Both the position numbers and the translations under genes were made by a program. From NCBI RefSeq assembly GCF_000518605.1, contig NZ_JADX01000004.1, positions 470,885 to 534,884 of the forward strand: a DNA stretch of 64,000 bases, read 5' to 3'. Source of the stretch: Shewanella fidelis ATCC BAA-318. Lineage in GTDB: Bacteria > Pseudomonadota > Gammaproteobacteria > Enterobacterales > Shewanellaceae. Position 1 is the stretch's first letter; each line of letters opens with the position of its first letter. The notes under the pieces are model-generated. The model was not told the origin of the DNA. It searched no databases and saw only the letters and a list, made by a program, of their open reading frames with translations. This document shows, in pieces, positions 9,132 to 16,677 of this stretch.

Positions 9132-9287
9132 GGATATTCCTTTTCGATTAGTCACTTCTCGGCCTAAACCTAACATACTATTGAGCGTTGATATTTAAAA
9201 GGGCTTAGATTGGAATTTTAGCTGTAATCAAGCTAAGTTAGACAAGATTGTAAAATGGATTTCACTGGTAAAGTTAAGGAAAACACT

Positions 9288-9461
9288 ATGTCGATATCTA
9301 ATGCTGAACGTTGGCTGGAGTTATGCGAAAGGCAAGCTCAGTTAGTTGAAGGGCTTTCTAAAGCGTTTCCAGAGCGTTGCGAGCAACATCATCTGTTGAG
9401 TGAAAGTTGGCGAGAACTGGCCGATAAAATTGCCTGCGATAACAAAGGCTTTTGTGATTAA
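9288..9461 (+). CDS. Small hypothetical protein (57 residues)
   Basis: A short, soluble, probably helical protein with a Glu/Leu-rich pattern (AERWLELCERQAQLVEGLS) and four cysteines, two close to the C-terminus. The ATG at 9288 is preceded by TAAGGAAA; an upstream in-frame ATG at 9255 has no good site. It stands alone between divergent and same-strand genes. I recognise no family. Coding status is supported by the ribosome-binding site and a protein-like composition, but it is not certain. Confidence 0.5.
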   Translation: MSISNAERWLELCERQAQLVEGLSKAFPERCEQHHLLSESWRELADKIACDNKGFCD

Positions 9462-9612
9462 GCACTATAGATAACTAGGTGTGGTCTCGTTTTATTTGTG
9501 TATTTTTATAGGTTATTGACGCAATAAACTTGTGAGCCTCAGCGCTGCTGTCAAAAGGGGGATAGGGCATACTGCATAGTTCATCTTATTTGAAATTGCA
9601 GTAGGTAAAAAA

Positions 9613-10176
9613 GTGACCCATTTTGTCGGCAAATATGAAGTTGAGTTCAAATATCGTTTGCAGTCTAAAGCAGATTTTTTAAATCGCCTCAAGCAACTTC
9701 CAATAGAAATAAGGCTCGAAGATAACGCTGAATATGATTGTTATTTTGACCTAGCTGATCACGAGCTTAAGCAGCAAGGAAAAAGTGTTTGTATTCGGGA
9801 GATGCAGCCTTCAGGAATTAAGTTGTGGATTGTAAAAGGCCCGGAAGCTGACCGCTGTGAAGCTGTTGATATTAATGACGCAGATCGAGCCAAAAGCATG
9901 TTGCAAAACATGGGCTATCAATTGGTGCTTGAGTTACGCAAAACCCGCAGTATTTATTTTATTGGGGAGTTTCATGTCACAGTGGATAACCTCGCCGGTA
10001 TTGGTGATTTTGCCGAACTGGCAATTATGACCGATGATGAATCGGCTCTTGCGCGTTATAAAGCGGAGTTGCTTGAGTTGGCTGCGGAGTTAGGCTTAAC
10101 TCCAGAGATGCAAGAACATCAATCCTATCGCCAGTTGCAACAAGCTTTGCAAGCTAATGGCCAATCAGCCAGATAA
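9613..10176 (+). CDS. cyaB: CYTH-domain protein, class IV adenylate cyclase-like (CyaB)
   Basis: The 187-residue protein shows the CYTH signature ExExK at residues 9-13 (EVEFK), followed by basic and acidic residues along the barrel, including YFDLADHELKQQGKSVCIRE and ELRKTRSIYFIGEFHVTVD. CYTH enzymes bind phosphate-rich substrates in a tunnel with metal ions. Class IV adenylyl cyclases of Aeromonas and Yersinia have this size and ligand arrangement, so cAMP synthesis is the leading call. A triphosphatase activity is the alternative. The start is GTG with only a weak upstream GTAGG element. The gene is monocistronic, followed by a half-copy of the dispersed repeat and an intrinsic terminator. 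Confidence 0.75.
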   Translation: MTHFVGKYEVEFKYRLQSKADFLNRLKQLPIEIRLEDNAEYDCYFDLADHELKQQGKSVCIREMQPSGIKLWIVKGPEADRCEAVDINDADRAKSMLQNMGYQLVLELRKTRSIYFIGEFHVTVDNLAGIGDFAELAIMTDDESALARYKAELLELAAELGLTPEMQEHQSYRQLQQALQANGQSAR

Positions 10177-10244
10177 CCTGTATCGGTTAGCAATATCAAT
10201 ACGGTTTACTTTAGCATGCACAACAAGCGCTTATTTGTGTTTGC

Positions 10245-10331
10245 AAGCTATTATTGTGCTCTTCATTCTTTGCCTTGCCTCAAAACCGCTAAACTCTCGC
10301 TGAGTGACTAAATGTTTATATGGATTGGTAT
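10245..10331 (-). repeat. Left-half fragment of the dispersed TACCAATC repeat
   Basis: Read on the minus strand this begins ATACCAATCCATATAAACA and continues with the CTCAGCGAGAGTTTAGCGG and GAGGCAAGGCAA blocks seen in the longer copies at 48925 and 53975. It stops at about the same internal point as the fragment at 16513-16595. It lies immediately upstream of the terminator after cyaB. Confidence 0.75.
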
Positions 10332-10336
10332 TATCC

Positions 10337-10376
10337 CCCTAATAAAAAACCGCCTCTCGGCGGTTTTTTATTAGGG
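10337..10376. terminator. Bidirectional Rho-independent terminator
   Basis: A perfect 18-bp stem (left arm 10337-10354, right arm 10359-10376) with loop TCTC; the core is ACCGCC/GGCGGT flanked by A6 and T6 tracts. It is placed between cyaB on the + strand and the porin gene on the - strand, so it can end transcripts from both sides. Confidence 0.93.
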
Positions 10377-10397
10377 AAGGAAACTAGCTAGGTGAAC

Positions 10398-11120
10398 TTA
10401 AAAGGCGTAGCTTGCTGTAGCAAGCACGGTGCCGTCATTTCTCCATGGATCAGAAGAGCCGATGATATTGTCATCACTTAAGTTGGTATCAAGCCAAGCT
10501 AGCGACAAACCGACACCGCCAATTTCAGTTGATACGCCAATGGAGTAGTCAACATAGTCTTCTCCCCAATCATAATCAGCGCCGTCACCGTAGCTATAGC
10601 CAACGTGAGCATCAATACTCCAGTTTTCGCTGATCTCATAAGAATAATTAAGTTCTGTATAATTTAAAGATACATCAGCATTTGAGTAATCATTGGTGTA
10701 CCACTGAGCAAGGTGGAAGCCTGCATAGTAAAGGCCTACATTGGCCTCTAAATATCTCGTGCTTTCATCTTGTCCTGGATAGGTATAGTAAGTCAGAGTA
10801 ACGTCATATTCCCACTCTTCATCAGCACCAAAAGCTCCCCAATACCCAGCATAAACATCAATTTCAACGTCGGCATCATAGCTATCTTTATCAACATTAC
10901 TTGCCCAAGCACCAAAGAATAGGCCGTTCTCTAGGCTGTAGTCTAAACTTCCTTGAAGTGCGAAGTCGCCGGCTGTTTGTGATACACCGCGGAAGCGATA
11001 ATCATTAGTGATACTGATCTCGCCAGAGAATTCAGCTTGAGCTAGAGGGGCAAATAGTGCTGTAGAAAGGGTTAGACCGACAACTTGGGCAATCCGTTTG
11101 TTATTGAGTTTTTTATACAC
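10398..11120 (-). CDS. TorF-family putative outer-membrane porin
   Basis: A 240-residue outer-membrane beta-barrel candidate. An N-terminal signal peptide ends in LAPLAQA followed by EFSGEISITNDYRFRGVSQT, the signature start of the TIGR02001/TorF group. Alternating aromatic strands continue to a terminal phenylalanine (ATASYAF), the usual outer-membrane insertion signal. It is Tyr/Asp/Trp rich and cysteine free. Family members are thought to form small pores, but the solute is unknown. The gene is monocistronic, with the shared terminator just beyond its stop. Confidence 0.85.
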   Translation of the reverse strand: MYKKLNNKRIAQVVGLTLSTALFAPLAQAEFSGEISITNDYRFRGVSQTAGDFALQGSLDYSLENGLFFGAWASNVDKDSYDADVEIDVYAGYWGAFGADEEWEYDVTLTYYTYPGQDESTRYLEANVGLYYAGFHLAQWYTNDYSNADVSLNYTELNYSYEISENWSIDAHVGYSYGDGADYDWGEDYVDYSIGVSTEIGGVGLSLAWLDTNLSDDNIIGSSDPWRNDGTVLATASYAF

Positions 11121-11253
11121 GGTAGTTTCTCCATTTTACACGTTGACTGTGATGCTTTGTTTTTAGTCTTATACTTGTTGCTATTCAGCAACCTGTGTTA
11201 AGCATCATTTGTTTTGCCAAACAGCAGCATATTGCTACGACCTCATGGCTGTA

Positions 11254-11303
11254 ATACCAATCAACACAAGGTCAAATGAGTAAACCCTTATGTTGATTGG
11301 TAT
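11254..11303. repeat. Minimal palindrome of the TACCAATC repeat family
   Basis: ATACCAATCAACA at 11254-11266 is mirrored by TGTTGATTGGTAT at 11291-11303. Extending inward gives an 18-bp stem with one mismatch and a 14-base loop. The outer ten bases equal the terminal repeats of the 266- and 288-bp elements elsewhere in the window. It lies between the porin and cupin genes. Confidence 0.7.
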
Positions 11304-11313
11304 AAGTGATTCT

Positions 11314-11694
11314 CTAATTGTTTAACTGAGTGTTAGCTTCGAAAATCACATATACCTTCTGGCAGTTCTCTAGCACCTCCCAGGTGCCTTCAAACCCTGC
11401 TGGAATGACAAATCTGTCACCCGTTTTTACTGTGATACTGTGACCATTTTTATCGGTAACTTTGCTCGAACCCGATAAGATTTCACAGTATTCATGTTCG
11501 CTATACGCTACTTTCCAAGTGCCTATTTCGCTTCGCCAGACGCCTACATGGAACTGTTCGCAATCACTGGAATAGTGATTTTGCAGTTGCTGATTAGGAT
11601 CACCTTTTATTATTTTTTCGGCATCAAGTTTATAGCGCTCGATGGCGCTGTTGAGCTTGGCAAAATTTAGGATTGAATCTATGTTTTTAACCAT
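11314..11694 (-). CDS. Cupin-domain protein
   Basis: A 126-residue single-domain cupin (cupin_3/DUF861 type). The core carries WKVAYSEHEYCEILSGSSKV (partial cupin motif 1 with Glu and His candidates), then TVKTGDRFVIPAGFEGTWEV (motif 2). Such small cupins often accompany catabolic clusters and bind or isomerise small organic acids. It lies 80 bases before mmsA in the same direction but downstream of mmsA's terminator, so it is probably separately expressed. Substrate unknown. Confidence 0.75.
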   Translation of the reverse strand: MVKNIDSILNFAKLNSAIERYKLDAEKIIKGDPNQQLQNHYSSDCEQFHVGVWRSEIGTWKVAYSEHEYCEILSGSSKVTDKNGHSITVKTGDRFVIPAGFEGTWEVLENCQKVYVIFEANTQLNN

Positions 11695-11740
11695 TAGTGC
11701 TATCCATTTTTACTGATAAGCAGTACTGCTAAGCTAAAGG

Positions 11741-11766
11741 AAAAAAGCGTAGCCTAAGCCACGCTT
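11741..11766 (-). terminator. Rho-independent terminator after mmsA
   Basis: On the minus strand the sequence AAGCGTGGC-TTAG-GCTACGCTT is followed by a run of T. It starts 8 bases past the mmsA stop and upstream of the cupin gene start. Confidence 0.8.
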
Positions 11767-11773
11767 ATTCTCG

Positions 11774-13273
11774 TTACTTCATTGTTGGCATTACAAATTC
11801 AGCTTTCGAGCCAGTATTGTTGCTTGAATGTGGCCAGCGAGCGGTAATGGCTTTGCGCTTGGTATAAAAACGTACGCCATCGGGACCATGCATATGTAGA
11901 GGGCCAAATAAAGAACGCTTCCAGCCGCCAAAACTATGAAAAGCCATCGGCACAGGAATGGGTACATTTACACCGACCATACCGACTTGCACGTTGTGAC
12001 AGAAGTGACGCGCAGCCTCACCACTTTGAGTGAAGATGGCTGTGCCATTACCGAACTCATGATCGTTTATCAGCTGCAGTGCTTCGCTGTAATCTTTTAC
12101 GCGCACGATAGCGAGTACTGGGCCGAAGATCTCTTCCTTATAAATGGTCATCTCGGGGGTGACATGGTCAAACAGGCAACCACCCAAGAAGTATCCTCGC
12201 TCATGGTCGGTTACAGATAGTTGGCGTCCATCGGCGAGTAATTGAGCCCCCTCTGCAACACCGGTGTTAACATAGTTGCTGACCTTTTCTAAATGCTGTG
12301 CAGAGATCAGTGGTCCCATGTCCATCTCTGGCGTAACGCCATTTCCGACTTTAAGGGCTTTGATTTGCGGCAGTAGTTTTTCAACTAATGCATCACCTGA
12401 CTCTCCTACGGCCAATACCACAGATATTGCCATGCAGCGTTCACCTGCACTGCCATAAGCTGCCCCCATTAAAGCGCCAACAGCTTGATCAAGATCCGCA
12501 TCAGGCATCAATAGCATATGGTTTTTGGCGCCGCCTAAAGCTTGAACTCGTTTACCGTGTGCAGATGCTGTTGAATAGATATATTCGGCAATTGGGGTAG
12601 AACCAACAAAGCTTACTGCTTGCACATCTGCATGTGTAAGAAGAGTATCAACCGCTTCTTTATCACCATTAACGACATTGAATACACCATTGGGAAGGCC
12701 TGCCTCAGTGAGTAGCTCCGCCATACGCATAACTGAACTTGGATCTTTCTCCGATGGCTTCATGATGAAGGTGTTACCGCAGGCGATAGCAATAGGGAAC
12801 ATCCACATTGGCACCATTACAGGGAAGTTAAATGGTGCAATGCCAGCCACAACACCAAGTGATTGGTTAAGGGTCCATGCATCAACACCACCGCCAACTT
12901 GCTCTGTATGCTCACCTTTTAATAGGTGGGGAATGCCGCAGGCAAACTCCACAACTTCTAGGCCACGAATGATCTCACCTTTAGCATCTTCAAGCACTTT
13001 ACCGTGCTCTCGAGTTATAAGTTCTGCTAGCTCATCCATGTTGGCTTCAACCAAGGCTTTAAATTTAAACAGAACACGAGATCGGTTGAGAGGTGTCACT
13101 TTAGACCATGACTCATGGGCTTTTTTAGCCAGTTCAATGACGCCTGCCACTTCAGCTGCACTTGCTAAAGATACTGTACCGCGCTGCTCTCCGGTTGCTG
13201 GCTCAAAAAAGGCTTGAGTACGTTGGCTTGCTGCGGAATGGCTGCCGTTAATGTAGTGGTTAATGATATGCAT
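11774..13273 (-). CDS. mmsA: CoA-acylating methylmalonate-semialdehyde dehydrogenase
   Basis: A 499-residue ALDH-superfamily enzyme that oxidises (methyl)malonate semialdehyde to propionyl-CoA or acetyl-CoA. The nucleotide-binding FNVVNGDKEAVDTLL and GSTPIAEYIY, the catalytic cysteine at residue 280 (AGERCMA), and the family-specific FHSFGGWKRSLFG near the C-terminus support MmsA over general ALDHs. It lies 107 bases downstream of an omega-aminotransferase. Together they would take beta-alanine or beta-aminoisobutyrate to acetyl- or propionyl-CoA. The start has a TAGGA site. Valine degradation is the alternative pathway. Confidence 0.92.
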   Translation of the reverse strand: MHIINHYINGSHSAASQRTQAFFEPATGEQRGTVSLASAAEVAGVIELAKKAHESWSKVTPLNRSRVLFKFKALVEANMDELAELITREHGKVLEDAKGEIIRGLEVVEFACGIPHLLKGEHTEQVGGGVDAWTLNQSLGVVAGIAPFNFPVMVPMWMFPIAIACGNTFIMKPSEKDPSSVMRMAELLTEAGLPNGVFNVVNGDKEAVDTLLTHADVQAVSFVGSTPIAEYIYSTASAHGKRVQALGGAKNHMLLMPDADLDQAVGALMGAAYGSAGERCMAISVVLAVGESGDALVEKLLPQIKALKVGNGVTPEMDMGPLISAQHLEKVSNYVNTGVAEGAQLLADGRQLSVTDHERGYFLGGCLFDHVTPEMTIYKEEIFGPVLAIVRVKDYSEALQLINDHEFGNGTAIFTQSGEAARHFCHNVQVGMVGVNVPIPVPMAFHSFGGWKRSLFGPLHMHGPDGVRFYTKRKAITARWPHSSNNTGSKAEFVMPTMK

Positions 13274-13336
13274 AACGCAAAAATCCTAATTCTATCGCCT
13301 GTAGGGGCTTATTTATTGATAGTGGTAATGGCGCAA

Positions 13337-13373
13337 CCAAAGCCATGACTCAACTGCTAGTCATAGGCTTTGG
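13337..13373. repeat. Intercistronic hairpin between aminotransferase and mmsA
   Basis: CCAAAGCCATGACT pairs with AGTCATAGGCTTTGG (one bulged base) across an 8-base loop. It sits just after the aminotransferase stop in the minus-strand transcript and has no T-tract. It is more likely an RNA-stability element or attenuator than a full terminator. Confidence 0.5.
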
Positions 13374-13380
13374 CGTTGTC

Positions 13381-14721
13381 CTAGCCTATGGCTTTAATGG
13401 CATCGCCAAGGGTATTAATAATCTGATCTATCTGCTGCTTGTCGACTATGAGCGGAGGTGAGATCGCGATAATGTCACCCGTGGCGCGCACTAATGTGCC
13501 ATTAGCAAAGCAATGTTCGAAAATGCCGAAGCCGCGTTTACCTATACCGTGTTCGCTCGGGGCAAATTGAATGCCTCCAACCAAACCCGTGTTTCGAATA
13601 TCAATCACATTTGGCAGGCCTTTTAGGCTATGCACTGCTTCTTCGAAGTAACCTTCTAGCTCTTTAGTTCGTTCAAATAGTTTTTCATTTTCATAGATAT
13701 TGAGAGTGGCAAGTGCAGCCGCTGCAGCTACCGGATGGCCGGAATAGGTGTAACCATGAAACAGTTCAATCGCATTTTCAGGGCCTTGCATACAGGTATC
13801 ATAAATATTGTCATCAACCAGAACTGCGCCCATAGGGATAGCGCCATTATTTAGGGCTTTGGCTGTGGTAATTATGTCTGGAACTACGCCCCAGCGCTGG
13901 CTAGCAAAAGCATCGCCAACACGGCCAAAAGCGGTAATAACCTCATCGAATATCAATAGAATGCCGTGTTTTTTAGTGATTTCGCGCAGCTTTTGTAGGT
14001 AACCTTCTGGTGGCAGAATCACGCCTGCAGAGCCGGACATTGGCTCAACAATTACAGCGGCAATGTTTTCTGCACCATGGAGCGCTACAAGTTGTTCTAG
14101 GACTTCTGCTTTTTCTGCTCCTGTTTTAGGCATACCACGGCAAAACGCATTGTCTTTGATGTCGAGTGTATGGGGCAGGTGGTCAACACCTTGCAGCAGC
14201 TGCTGGTTAAAGGTCTTACGGTTATTGCCAATTCCGCCAACTGAAATACCGCCGAAGCCCACACCGTGGTAACCCAACTCACGACCAATAAAGCGAGTTC
14301 GCGTTGCTTCTCCGTTAGCACGGTGATAGGTGAGTGCGATTTTTAACGCACTATCGACAGATTCAGAACCTGAGTTGGTGAAGAAGGCTTTATTTAACCC
14401 TTTAGGGCTGATTTGGGCTAGGCGCTCGGCGAGTTCAAAGGCTAAAGGGTGGCCCATTTGAAAAGAGGGCGCGTAGTCCATTTCATGGATCTGCTTGCTC
14501 ACCGCTTCAGAGATCTCTTTACGTCCGTGTCCTGCGTTACAGCACCACAAACCTGCTGTGCCGTCTAATATGGGGCGACCTGCGACATCTTTATAGTACA
14601 TACCTTCAGCATGAGCGAGCATTCGTGGGCTCGACTTAAATTGCCTATTTGCCGTAAACGGCATCCAGTAATGTTCTAATGACTTTGTATCGCCTTGATT
14701 GTGAGTCTGTGGATCTGCCAT
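13381..14721 (-). CDS. Omega-amino acid--pyruvate/aspartate-family class III aminotransferase
   Basis: A 446-residue PLP enzyme. The schiff-base lysine is residue 288 in TTAKALNNGAIPMGA, preceded by IFDEVITAFGRVG. HYWMPFTANRQF at the N-terminus and GTAGLWCCNAGHGR are typical of the omega-amino-acid:pyruvate transaminase group. Likely amino donors are beta-alanine, putrescine or related omega-amines, with pyruvate as acceptor. Its pairing with MmsA favours beta-alanine to malonate semialdehyde. A PuuR-like operator lies in the divergent region shared with puuC, so it may be polyamine-induced. The precise substrate is inference. Confidence 0.88.
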   Translation of the reverse strand: MADPQTHNQGDTKSLEHYWMPFTANRQFKSSPRMLAHAEGMYYKDVAGRPILDGTAGLWCCNAGHGRKEISEAVSKQIHEMDYAPSFQMGHPLAFELAERLAQISPKGLNKAFFTNSGSESVDSALKIALTYHRANGEATRTRFIGRELGYHGVGFGGISVGGIGNNRKTFNQQLLQGVDHLPHTLDIKDNAFCRGMPKTGAEKAEVLEQLVALHGAENIAAVIVEPMSGSAGVILPPEGYLQKLREITKKHGILLIFDEVITAFGRVGDAFASQRWGVVPDIITTAKALNNGAIPMGAVLVDDNIYDTCMQGPENAIELFHGYTYSGHPVAAAAALATLNIYENEKLFERTKELEGYFEEAVHSLKGLPNVIDIRNTGLVGGIQFAPSEHGIGKRGFGIFEHCFANGTLVRATGDIIAISPPLIVDKQQIDQIINTLGDAIKAIG

Positions 14722-14818
14722 ATCATCTACCTTGATTCAGTTCATTATTGTTTTTAGAGGCTATTAACTTTCATCTGTTGCTTTTTTAGGCAAGCGGTCG
14801 ATATTTGCTATGCTATGT

Positions 14819-14852
14819 CAGAAATAATGAACATGAAAGCTTTTTGTGCATT
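14819..14852. promoter_or_regulatory. Putative PuuR operator, aminotransferase/puuC divergent region
   Basis: GAAATAATGAACA at 14821-14833 closely resembles the E. coli PuuR 15-mer (AAAATATAATGAACA). An inverted near-copy, TGTGCATT, lies at 14845-14852. The same AATGAACA core occurs upstream of puuD (two copies) and, in variant form, upstream of puuR. It is positioned to control the divergent aminotransferase-mmsA and puuC transcripts. Confidence 0.6.
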
Positions 14853-15012
14853 TATTTGTAGCAAAAATGAAGTTTTTGTAAAAAATATTGAAATTAACCC
14901 ATCAATAAGCGTAATCTTTAGCCACACCTTATTGCGTCAAATCACCGATAAAAGGCGGTTTAGCTGCATTAACAGTCATTCTAATTATTATATTCAGTGT
15001 TAAGAGGTCATC

Positions 15013-16512
15013 ATGAGCACACCAAAGAGCCGCATGCAGTGGCAAGCATTAGCAGATTCTATGTCGATTAACGGTTCCGCTTTTATTGCGGGCGAGTATC
15101 TTGATGCACAGTCAAAATTGACGTTCGATTGTATTAGTCCGATAGATGGTAGAGTTTTAGCTAAAGTGGCGAGTTGTGATGAGGCTGATGCAAATATCGC
15201 GGTGCAAAATGCGAGAGAAACATTTAAAAGTGGTGTTTGGGCAAATCTTGCGCCAGTGAAGCGTAAACAAATCATGCTCCGTTTTGCAGAGCTGTTAGAA
15301 CAACATGCAGATGAGTTGGCGTTATTGGAAACCTTAGATATGGGAAAACCAATCCAATATTCTAAGGCTGTTGATGTGGCGGGAGCAGCGCGTGCCATTC
15401 GCTGGTCTGGCGAAGCCATTGATAAAATTTACGATGAAATTGCGCCAACAGCGCATAATGAAATTGGCATGATCACCCGTGAAGCTGTTGGTGTGGTAGC
15501 GGCAATTGTACCTTGGAACTTCCCAATGCTTATGGCGTGTTGGAAGTTAGGTCCTGCATTAGCTACTGGTAATAGCGTGGTATTAAAACCTTCTGAAAAG
15601 TCGCCACTTACTGCTATTAGGATGGCGCAAATTGCAATTGAAGCTGGCCTGCCAAAGGGGGTATTAAATGTGCTTCCAGGTTTTGGTCATACAGTGGGTA
15701 AGGCATTGGCACTGCATATGGATGTCGACACGTTAGTCTTTACCGGTTCTACCAAAATCGCCAAGCAACTTATGATTTATGCGGGCGAGTCTAATATGAA
15801 GCGTGTTTGGTTAGAGGCTGGCGGTAAGAGTCCAAATATCATTTTTAATGATGCCCCTGATCTCAAAAAAGCGGCTCAAGCAGCAGCATCAGCGATTGCT
15901 TTTAATCAAGGTGAAGTCTGCACGGCTGGCTCTCGCCTACTAGTAGAGTCTGGTGTTAAGGATGAGTTGATCGCCTTAATTGCTGAGGAGCTTAAGAGCT
16001 GGACACCGGGACATCCCTTGGACCCTAGCACCACATCAGGTGCCGTTGTCGATAAACAACAGCTAGATAATGTGTTGGGTTATATACAGTCGGGAGTTGA
16101 TGAAGGTGCGACCTTAAATCACGGTGGCTCTCAAGTAATGCAGGATACCGGTGGTGTTTATATTGAGCCGACAATTTTCTCTAATGTAGAAAATAAAATG
16201 ACAATCGCCAAAGAAGAGATTTTTGGTCCGGTGTTATCGGTGATTACATTCGATGGTATGGAGCAAGCGATAGAGATTGCCAATGATACGATTTATGGCC
16301 TTGCTGCTGGGGTCTGGACATCAGATATCAATAAAGCCCATAAGACAGCTAAGGCGATCCGTAGTGGTATGGTTTGGATTAACCATTATGATGGCGGTGA
16401 TATGACAGCGCCTTTTGGAGGCTATAAGCAGTCTGGTAACGGCCGTGATAAATCGCTGCACGCTTTTGATAAGTACACAGAGATTAAGGCGACATGGTTA
16501 GTTTTGGAGTAG
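15013..16512 (+). CDS. puuC: Gamma-glutamyl-gamma-aminobutyraldehyde dehydrogenase (PuuC-type ALDH)
   Basis: This NAD(P)-dependent aldehyde dehydrogenase oxidises gamma-glutamyl-gamma-aminobutyraldehyde to gamma-glutamyl-GABA, step three of the Puu pathway. The 499-residue length nearly equals E. coli PuuC (495). PWNFPMLMACWKLGPAL, the cofactor motif FTGSTKIAKQL, the glutamate in WLEAGGKSP, and the catalytic cysteine at residue 303 (GEVCTAGSR) are intact. It is transcribed divergently from the aminotransferase and convergently with puuB, with a terminator just after it. Similar ALDHs accept several omega-aminoaldehydes, so specificity rests on context. Confidence 0.92.
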   Translation: MSTPKSRMQWQALADSMSINGSAFIAGEYLDAQSKLTFDCISPIDGRVLAKVASCDEADANIAVQNARETFKSGVWANLAPVKRKQIMLRFAELLEQHADELALLETLDMGKPIQYSKAVDVAGAARAIRWSGEAIDKIYDEIAPTAHNEIGMITREAVGVVAAIVPWNFPMLMACWKLGPALATGNSVVLKPSEKSPLTAIRMAQIAIEAGLPKGVLNVLPGFGHTVGKALALHMDVDTLVFTGSTKIAKQLMIYAGESNMKRVWLEAGGKSPNIIFNDAPDLKKAAQAAASAIAFNQGEVCTAGSRLLVESGVKDELIALIAEELKSWTPGHPLDPSTTSGAVVDKQQLDNVLGYIQSGVDEGATLNHGGSQVMQDTGGVYIEPTIFSNVENKMTIAKEEIFGPVLSVITFDGMEQAIEIANDTIYGLAAGVWTSDINKAHKTAKAIRSGMVWINHYDGGDMTAPFGGYKQSGNGRDKSLHAFDKYTEIKATWLVLE

Positions 16513-16595
16513 AGCAACTATGCTCTTCACTCGTTGCCTTGTCTCAGTGCCGCTAAATTCTCGCTGAGCGACCAAATCTTTATACTAATTGGTAT
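16513..16595 (-). repeat. Left-half fragment of the dispersed TACCAATC repeat
   Basis: On the minus strand it reads ATACCAATTAGTATAAAG and then GGTCGCTCAGCGAGAATTTAGCGG, matching the first 83 bases of the element at 48925 with scattered mismatches. It begins directly after the puuC stop and is followed by the puuC/puuB terminator, the same placement as the half copy after cyaB. Confidence 0.75.
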
Positions 16596-16607
16596 CATAT
16601 TAACGCT

Positions 16608-16638
16608 AAAAGCCCCAAAGCAATGTTTGGGGCTTTTT
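16608..16638. terminator. Bidirectional terminator between puuC and puuB
   Basis: AAAAGCCCCAAA and TTTGGGGCTTTTT form a 12-bp stem with a 6-base loop and T-tracts in both directions. It is nested inside a wider TAACGCTA/TAGCGTTA pair. It can end both convergent transcripts. Confidence 0.88.
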
Positions 16639-16677
16639 ATATTTTTGGGGATAGCGTTAGCTTTGATAAAGCTGAGG

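Noticed and set aside
12678..13217. Long open frame antisense to mmsA (179 codons)
   Set aside because: It is the Ser/Pro/Thr-rich shadow of a strongly conserved dehydrogenase gene; no independent start signal.
14815..15003. Sixty-two-codon frame between the aminotransferase and puuC genes
   Set aside because: It overlies the PuuR-like operator region, lacks a ribosome-binding site and has no protein-like pattern.
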